From: Thamnaconus septentrionalis
Lineage: Eukaryota; Chordata; Actinopteri; Tetraodontiformes; Monacanthidae
NCBI GenBank assembly: GCA_009823395.1
Contig: CM020509.1
Span: forward strand, 9,084,001-9,148,000
Length of the DNA: 64,000 nucleotides
Reading direction: 5' to 3'
Under the pieces are notes generated by a model that searched no databases, had not been told where the DNA came from, and was given only the letters and a program-made list of their open reading frames with translations. Of the stretch, positions 36,301 through 45,912 are shown piece by piece. Made by a program: the position numbers and the translations under genes. Each line of letters starts with the position of its first letter. Position 1 is the first letter of the stretch.

Positions 36301-39300
36301 GTGTGTGTGTGGAAGACAGCAAAGGACCATGCTAGAGTGAATGGTATTAATCTTTTCCATGAAATCTGTTGTAATTTTGGTCATAACTACTTTATGAGTG
36401 ACATCCTCCAGGTCCTGCCATATTTTGTCTCTGTCATGCTTCTTTACTGGATAAAACTTTGTTGCTCCCCTTGTGACTGCAGCTGCTAATATTTTTGAGT
36501 GTTTTGTTTGTGGTTTGAAGTTGCTTTGCTCAGCCAAGAGAACTTCCTGTGCACCTCTTTGCATTTGTTCTGGATTCAGCTCAAAAAAGTTGCAAATTAT
36601 ATACCTGTGTGTGGATTTGTGCTTAAAATGTTGAACTTCTCAAATGTGCTCACTGCTGTAGCTGCAAATCTTTATCCAGATTGCTGTGCTGCCATCTGCT
36701 GGTAAAGTCAGCAATCAGCGATAATGATTGCAAGAACTTCCTCTCCAGCTGTTGGCTTCTGTCTGAGCAGCAGCAACAGTAGCAGCAGCAACAAAATCAG
36801 ACTTTTTCAGTTCAGACAGTCTCCCCTCCAGGAAAGACTGCGTGACTCCAGCACCAAACCCATTCTGGGTGATTGTTGATGCAGGCCGAAGCGGCAACAG
36901 TAATTGCATCAAGTGGAAAATTAATCTGGCCTTTAGAAAGAGTGGATGAGCTGAGAGACTCCTGCTGGCAAATGAATTGGTGGACAGAGCTTTTGTTGTG
37001 TTTGATCCTCCTCCTTCTTCACCTCCTCTTCCTCCTCCGCTTCCTCCTCCTCCTCCTCCTCCTACACGTCCTCCTCCTCCTCACCCCTTCCTCTGCATTG
37101 CAGTGTCGCCTTGCTGTTCAGTGAAACAGGTGGATGTGCTGGTCGCCCTGTCAGGGTGAAAAAAGAGGCAACGCTTTCCACACTGCAGTGTTGCACTACC
37201 GCACCCCTCGCCTTCCTCTCACCTGATTCTCCCCCTGCAGGAGGTGGACACCTTCACAGCGGCGTGTTTGTCGTTGAGGGAGCAAGTGGCGATCTACGAG
37301 GAGCAGCTGGCCGCCGCGGAGGCCCGACAAGAGATGGTGAGGCGGGACGTGAATTTGCGGCGTGCTGAAGCGGGGAGAGTTATTATAGCCGTGAAGATTA
37401 CTCAAAATGTAGCACTTAGGTTTCGGACAGGAGCTTTGGAGACGAGCCCAGATCTGGCGGCGACAAACACAGCTGTGACGACCCCGGTCACCTTGCTGAC
37501 GAGGAGCCAAGAACAGCCCCGCGAGCACAGAGATGCGGGGGAGTCGTTTAAAAAACATGCAAGGCCCGGTCTAGTGTTTGAAAGCGAAACGTTCAAATTA
37601 TGACAAAAAATCTGTGACTCAGCCAGCAAAAAACTTGCAAACTGGCACCTCAGCAAATTTACTCTGTGAAGCAAACAGACTCAATCAGCTTTTAAGTTGG
37701 TGTTACTCATATTGTAACACTTTGTTAACACGTATTCTTAAAAATAATAGTTCCATTTTTTGAGAAATCCAACGCTGATCCAATCTATGCTAAAATAAAG
37801 AAATAAAAGTATAGAGCAAAATACATAGTCCATGAACTGAGCTATTTCAAACCTTCATTGGGAACCAATGCAAATACCTCTGTTACATCATTCCATGCTA
37901 GAAACTCAAGATAGGTGGTTCTGATTGGTCCGGTTTGTCTTAACCTGACTGCATGTTTAAACTCAATAGGAAGCACATATGACATTCATCTGCAACACAA
38001 TAAAAGGGAAATGGAAACTTGTGTTTATGGGCAGCTCGCGGCAAAAAGCTGTGATGTTAACTTTGCCTCTTTAAACGACGCCGGATCAACTTGTTTCCCA
38101 GCCCTCAGCCGCAGCGCAGGTACATTTTTCCCACCGCACATCATAGCTTATGGCTCACCCACACACAACCTGCCCTCTCCACCTTTGGCAATATTTTCCG
38201 TGTCGCCGGGAGATGACAGACGCGCCCCAGCGTCGGCGGCGGAGGCAGGAGGCAGCAGGGCTGCGAGGCGGGGAGCTACAGCAGGGCCACCTCCATCACA
38301 CCGCGTTTGTCTCCTCAAGGCCGGCCGGCCCGCCGCTTGACAGGCTCCCTGAGGGAATCGCTTGATGGCTCGGCGCACGAAATGTGGCTGAATGCTAAAT
38401 GAAAACAGAAGTTGCCTTTGTTTTGTTAACTGCCGGTAATATCAGCACATCCAGATAGGCCCGGGTCTCCCCTGATGAATCAGCAGCCATGTTGCTGAGA
38501 TGGAGAAAAAGAAGGGGGGGAAATGGTGCAACTCTGTAACAGCTCATTTTCTATTCAAAGGATACAGTAGAAAAAAAAAAAAAGACCCTTCATATTAGAA
38601 ACTGAGAATGTACATGTTGAGGTTAATGATCCATGTGTGAAATTCTGATTTGCAGGTGGTTTCTCCAGCTAAAAGCTTTTACTGTTGTTTTAAGGATTAA
38701 ATCCATCTTCCCTCTACTATATTTTAGAATGTCAAATATTAGGCTGTCTTGTTTAAATTAAGTTAAGATACATTTGAATAAGATGTATCTAAAAAACGAT
38801 TTCAATGCATAAAATCATAAATATATTTAAACATAAAATTACAACACAATCACGTTTTAAACTGGCTCTCTCCTTGCTGATGCATCTATCATTGACCGCT
38901 AACATTATCAGACACTTTGTGAAATGTGAAATGCTGAATTCAATACGTCAAAATATACTTTGCGTTTTTAAAAATATAGAAACATGTTCCAATTGTGTTG
39001 TGTTGTTGTGAAGCAGGCGCGGCAGTCAAAGTGACACGACAAGGACCTTATATTTTCCATACAAGTTGTTGTAAATGCGATGCAGTTATTTCGATAGAGA
39101 TGAAAATAACAATGTACTGTACCTCACCCGTGTGCAACCTTTATGTAAGCGGTCACAGTAAATGATCTTATTATACCTGCTGCTGCTTCTCTTCCTGGGC
39201 AGGGGGTCAAAGGTCGACCAGTGCCAGCTGAGTGGACGCGCAGCGCGGTCGCAGCCATTAAATTTGAGTGCCCTGACATGACGCCGGCCTTGGATGTAAA

Positions 39301-42300
39301 GGAGTATTACAGCCAGCTGGCGGAGAGCCTGCAGGTACGGCGCAGCGTTACGTAAAAAAAAGCCCCACATAAACATGTCGTGACACGGAAGCACTTTCGG
39401 ACAAGACAGCACCGCACGCTTGTTTACATCTTATCGCAGCTCTCTACTTAGCGCATTCTGAGATACACCTGCATGATGAAAGCACTCAGACATCATCCTC
39501 CTCATGGGTGGTGAGATTTTACTGTTGATAACGTGAGGAAAAAAAAATTCACAGGAATAATTGAATATATTTCAAAAACTGCTTTCTACTAAAATCTAAA
39601 TATAAGCAGTCCTTGAAAATGTGTTTTTCCATCTGCTTTAGCAGAGCGAATATGAATTCCTTTGTCTGCTGGTATTAGGTAAAAATACAGGCAGCAGGTA
39701 AACAATGCATCAGTAAATATAGAAGCTGAAACGCGTAGATCCAGTCATTTTTAATTTGTGTATACAGCAGAGTTTCCTTGGATTTTTCAGTCCCTCGTCC
39801 TGCACTTCACTTGTACACTCCCTATTTCTTGTGCAAGGACTTAACTGAATCTGTCAGCTTCTGTGAATGCACCCCAACCAAAGAGCACCTGTTTTTTGAC
39901 TCATTTTATTTGAAAGGACCCAAGCAGCGCTCTTTCTTTGTTTTTCTTTCCTTGCATCAGTAAATATATTGCAACCACTGCAGAATTACAGGACATTTTC
40001 AGTGCTGCACAAAAACATTTTTTTTTTTTTTAGCTCACTCCATAAGTCATAATGTGACCCTTCGGAGGGGTCTTGTGTATTCCATATGTAAGCATATGGA
40101 ATGCAAAATATTTAGAGGAATGACAAGGTTGTTCATTTTTCAAAATAAGTGTGTTTACATACTTCTGAGAAGTGAGCTGTCATCATTATCCTCCCGCTGA
40201 CCACTCGGACCCCTCCTGCTTTCTCCACACCTCACCACCTCTCTCTCTCTTTCTGAAACAAACCCCCTCCACAGGTCCTCCCCCCGGCCTCGCGTGTAAA
40301 TCTCAACTTTCACAAAGCACACGGCCGTCCTGCCACCCCCTCCCCGCTCTCTTATCACAACACTCGGGGTAGAACCTGAGAATCGGCGCTGCTCTCCTGG
40401 ACCCGAACAGAACGCCTTTGTCCACCTGGGTGTGTGTTGGGAGCGGCAAAGGGGTCAGCGTGCAGCTCCGGTGGGTCTGACCTCCCTCTGGGGTCGGGAT
40501 GTCTGGCCAGGTCAAAGGTCAGGGCCGTAATCAGACTGCTGGCCGCCTTCCCAGACGCCTCGGCAGCACTGGAGTGAACACTGCCCTTAATGTGTGTGTG
40601 TGTGTGTGTGTGTGTTTGTGTCCATTACACTCTCGTGTCTGAAAGGTGTTGTGCTGATATATTCTTTTTTTTTTTCCTGTGCGTTTGTTCCTCCCAAATT
40701 TCTCATCTCTGGCCAGCTGCACACCATCTCGTCTGCAGCCGCCTGCCCTCAATCACCGAGCGCGATTGTGTGGATGCCGAGATGATTGTTGCCTGGTCGC
40801 GGTGATTGCCGGCCGACCGTCGCACACCTGTGCGCTCCTCCTTGTCGCCCGCTCTGAGCCGCTCTGAGCTTGTTCCGTCTAATCAGTGAAGAGTGCGGCC
40901 TCGGCCGGCCGAGAGGTTTAACCATTAGCCAGGCCGAGGGGCTCTGATTGCTCTTTGCCCTTTTTTACCAAAGTGCACTTGACCGGCAGAACAGAAAGGG
41001 CCGTCATCTGCAGCCTCTCATGTGTTTGTGCAGACTCACGCTGAGTCACCTGGCGAGCCAGATGGAACCTTTCCTCAATCCTTTTTTCCCCCTTACCTAT
41101 AAACCATCCATCTGGTGCAAAGGGCGACAGAAAGTGCCTGTAAAAGGAAGCTGGAACTTGAGGTTTTGACTTCATCTAACAATCTATCACATTCAGGTGG
41201 ACCAATCGGATGTTATGGTCAGCGATACATGATTGTACATGTACATGTATCGTGGACCACTTTTTAATGTGGAAATGCCATCCAGCTTTGATAGAACAGC
41301 GGCTTAATCGGCATCCATGTCGCTCTTTGATGTCAGACATTGTCTTGCAACACATTGTAGCAGCGTCGTCCTTGTCTTCTTCTGTGTTTTTTTTGTTCAA
41401 AGCAGCTCAGTGCAGCCGCTTCTCACCCTCGAACGTTCTGCTTGGTTGTCCCATGATTGTACTGAATACCAAACTGTCAATATGCCATGTGCACAGATTT
41501 TTTTTCCTGATGGCTATTTGAGGTACTGCAGCTAAAAAATGTGCAGCAATTTTCCCATAGCCCGCTATACAAAAATAAATGCCGTGAAACAAGGTTCATC
41601 TTAAAACATTCTATTATACATTTTTAAGTAATGGATTTTTAAACTCTCAATAGAACTTCCTCCTCTTTCCTTTGCAGTGTAAATGCGGTGCGGCCGCCTC
41701 TGATCCGGCTAGCGGTGGTGGCGGCGTTGGGGGACGACTGGGTATGGAGGAAGCTGCAGGCAGAGCGAAGGACGTCGGCGAAATGAAGATGTTGGTGAGC
41801 GCGGCCCGTCTCCCCGATGTCTCCCCGGTGTCTCTCTGGTGTCACGTGTGAAAAGAAAAGGGAAGAAATATTAGAGAAGAGTGTGCACACGCCTCCACTG
41901 GATTCCTTATACATGCTTTGCATACAGTACACGCAGCTCACAGCTCTCTGCCTTTGAAGTCCACATGAAACTGCATTCCAATGAATATGCAGCTTTTCTG
42001 GGGATTGGCCAGTGTGTGTGCATGTGTATGCATGCATGCATGTGTGTGTGTGTGTGACATGTTAGACCCACAAACGTTCAGCAGCGAAATCAGAGATGAT
42101 CTGATGTGATTTAGATGTTTAAAGGTCATTTCAACATCAGAGAGTGATGACAGTCTGTGAGTGTTGTTACACATTATACCATGTGTAGTGTTTTAACCAA
42201 CTTTAAGCATTAATCCACCTCGCATGACCTGTTGTGTGACATTCAGTTGTGTAGCTCACTATCTCCACGTTATTGTCCGATAACCGCCACACACAAGTGG

Positions 42301-45300
42301 AGGCCACATCTCACCTGTGATATTAATCAGTGTAACAGCCAACAGGAACGTAAGCCAGACTGCCAGAGAGACTTAAATATCTGACAGTTGTGCAGAACAA
42401 TGAAGAAGGACTCCGTTTAGGGGAACAAATGTTCAGGTTCAATCATTAGCGAAACCTTTTTAGTCCCATTTGCTTCCCATTTTGGCAGGTTTAAGCCTCT
42501 GCATCCCTTCCTGCACGACTTGGTTTAAAGGCAAAAATAACAAAAGTATTTCACAAAGTCAGACAGTGTGACAATTTCCCAGCGTTTAACCCCCCCACGT
42601 CCTTCGCTGCCTAATGGCTCAGACCTTTTCCGTGTACATTTCCCACATCGTCTCTGACAGCCTCTCAGAATTACAATTGGCTCTGCGTCGGCCATCAGCC
42701 CCTAAATCAGACACAATGGCAAAAATAAATGGTTTCCCACAGCGGGGCGAGTGGGAGTGGGGAGTGGCTGAGTGACAGCGGAGCAACAGTGTGGGAGATC
42801 CTGCTGACCGGAGTGTTTACTCTGCTGACACTTCCAACGGGAGATGTGAGGGGCTCGACTTCAGCTCAGACAGGATTTATTGCCCTCCGTGTCCTCAGTT
42901 ATTAAGCGCAGCCTCTCGGAGCGCCGGCAGTGTCATAAACTTCTTAAAAACTTCAGAAACACACACGCACGCACACTGAGTGACCGGATATTTCCCCTGT
43001 AAGTGGATGTGAGGAAATAAACCTTCATCTGATGTTTTTCCTCCCAGCCACCGGAAAAAAGGGCAGAAGAAAGGAAAATACAGGGTGTCCCAAAAAATTT
43101 ACATCATTTTAAAAGCAATTATCTTGAAAACTACTAAGTCTAGCTCAATGAAATTAAACAGCTTAGGTGTTTATTATGAGTTTATTATGGGACCGATTTC
43201 ATCAGTGTTCAATATCACTCTATATTTTGTCCAAGGGAAATAGGCAGTGAAATAATAAATCAATGAAGTGGGAAAAAAAAGGATTTTCTTTCTGTTAGCC
43301 AGAAGCCATCAGGTGACTCCAGGACACAGATGATGTCCTCCTCCCCGTCTAAACTGCTTTTACATCCATCAACAATCGGACCACAGCCGCCACCTGCCCA
43401 CATCTGTAACCAAGGTGGTGGTTTGGTTCTCATTACTGAGGCTCTTCCTTCCGAGCTCTTTAAATAAACACGGCGCCTCTGTAACCGCAGTCAAGTCACC
43501 CGGCGTGCACCGCCGTCCTCTGACGGTGGGCTCGGTCCGGGGTCGATCCGATCTGCTCTTGCCTCGCCTCGCGCTGGATGGATGCCGTGTTCTCTGACGA
43601 CGAGGCGGCCAGACTCAGATTGCAGCGGAGTGAGTCAGCCCTGACGCAGGCTTGTATACAGCAGAGGGCCGGGACTGATGGGGTGGTACACCTCTGCTGG
43701 TTTACACAGGCGTCCCCGGCTTCACTTATCACGGGAGTGTTTGAGTGCCTGGCTGCGGGCCAGGGAGTCTCCATCAGCCAGCGGCCATCCTCTGGGCACA
43801 TGGTGCGACTAAAGGATGAGCTGCAGCTGAGGTGCAGGTTCCCACATCTGGCCCACAGAGCTGATTGTTGAACTTGTGTGATTGCTGTAATTACTCCTGA
43901 CAGGAATCCACAGCCTCGGATTCAAAACGATTGCCACTGTTAACGCAACCAGACTGCGCAAACTGTCCTGTTGGCGGTTCCACCTAATAGCTTAGGTAGA
44001 AAACACATAATGCTGACGTTACATATGATAACCTTTTTAACAATGAGGAATAAAACCAGTCTTAAGTTAAGGGGTCACATAATGGAAAATAAATGTTATT
44101 CTGATTCTAAATTCTGAATCTGATTCTGGTTCTTGGCATTGCAGTCAAGATAAACTTGCTTCATCGTCACAACCCAGCCCTGTTTTGCCCTGCCCCCTTT
44201 ACTTCCTGTTTTATTTTGAAATTTTCTCTCCTGTTTCATATCACTAATTTACCTTTCCCCTTTCTGTGCATCCCACCTGTCTGATGGTCATTCTTGGCCC
44301 TGATTGTTTCCACCTGTCCACAGTTACTTCTGTGTGTGTGTGTGTATGTGGTCTGCATTTCCCTTTGTCCTGTGCCAGTTTGTCCTGAGAATCAGCCTTT
44401 ACTCAATGCCAAGTGTGTTTATCAAGTCAGGTTTTGCATTTACTTTGTCTTCTTTCATTTCCCCTTGAGCATTTGGGTTCTGGCCCACGCTCAGTCGTGA
44501 CAAAGTCTTTAGCTTTGTCAGTGTCTTTAGACATGAGGCGTCAGGCATCTATCTGTCTCTTGAAAGCCTTTTTTTTTTTTTTAAACATTCTGTTAAAGCC
44601 TTGAAACTATTTGTCAGCAAGTCACCGAGAGTTTAGTCGTTGGGTCCAAGTTTGGAGAGACTGGAAGACTTTTGCAGAGTCACTGTTTTTTGGATTTAGA
44701 CTTTAAAACTCTTTCCCTCCTGTACCAGCAAACACTCCAGTGACTAATTTCAGAATAACATCATTGTTAGCCCCATTATTGACACAGTGAGCCATTACTC
44801 ACTCACCGCTTTTTCGTCTCTCCATTTGCATAATTTGCAGGAAAGATAATGAAAATGCATGATAATTATTCTTTGGGAAATTCAAATTTCTAGAACATTT
44901 CCTGCATCTTTGCATTTGTCGCTGAATAATCATAGTGGTTTCTCCGGTCATAGTGTTTCACTGAATAGTGTTTGCTGTATGTTGTGTGTGTGTTTGCAGG
45001 TCTCTCAGCTGCAAAAGGAGCTTTCTGAGCTGGAAACGTGTAACTGGGAGCTGGAGGACGACGTCGAGATGAGGAAGGCTGCGCACACGGAGGAGATCAG
45101 TGGGCTGGAGGTCTGAGAGGGTCGTCATCAAAGATCAGTGCAGCTGTTTAGCTCTTCAGAATGAACAGTGTATCCCTCCACTGTGTTTTTGTCTTTGTGT
45201 ATAGGAAACTATAGATGAAATGAATCGCCAAGAGGTCGACTTGCGGGAGCAGATGAGGGAGCAGTGTGACGACTACAAGAAGCTGCTGGCGGAGAAGATG

Positions 45301-45868
45301 GCCAGAGACATGGAAATAGCCGCCTACAGGTGAGAACAGTGCAACACGCTTGAAAAAAAATTCTACCTTGTATTTTTTTGTTTTTATCGCTATGACGATG
45401 TCAGACCATGTCCCACATCCATATTTCATACAGGTAATATTTGATGTGTGTGCTAACAGAACAACAAAAGCTCGGCAGTAGCTTGGCTAACAAGAACAGC
45501 TAAAAAAGAAAAGCAATTTTATCATCTTTGTGTTCGTACTAAACCATATGCACAGTGAATTAGACGGCGGTAGTGATTGAAACAGGCTGTGAATATACGA
45601 CAGCGGGTATTTCACACTTAACGGCGATGAAATATTGTCTTTCCCTCTCCGTCCTATTGGACTGGCCTTTATGGCAATGATTACGCTTTAACCTACAGAC
45701 ATAATATGCCATAACAGTCCATTATGTGCGAGCGCTGGGCCATTTTGTGATGATGAGCTGCCATAAACGCCGCACCAAGAGGGCCCGTCCAACCTTCACG
45801 TCTCCTGCTCACCTTTATACGGCTGCAGGTTGTTATTCTTAAATGAGAGCCGTCATTTTTTTTCTTTT

Positions 45869-45912
<44 letters not shown>

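Noticed and set aside
43578..43871. 97-codon frame starting MDAVFSDDEAARLR in a GC-rich intron
   Set aside because: No recognisable domain, no splice connection and no similarity to the host gene's exons; GC-rich sequence is expected to stay open by chance.
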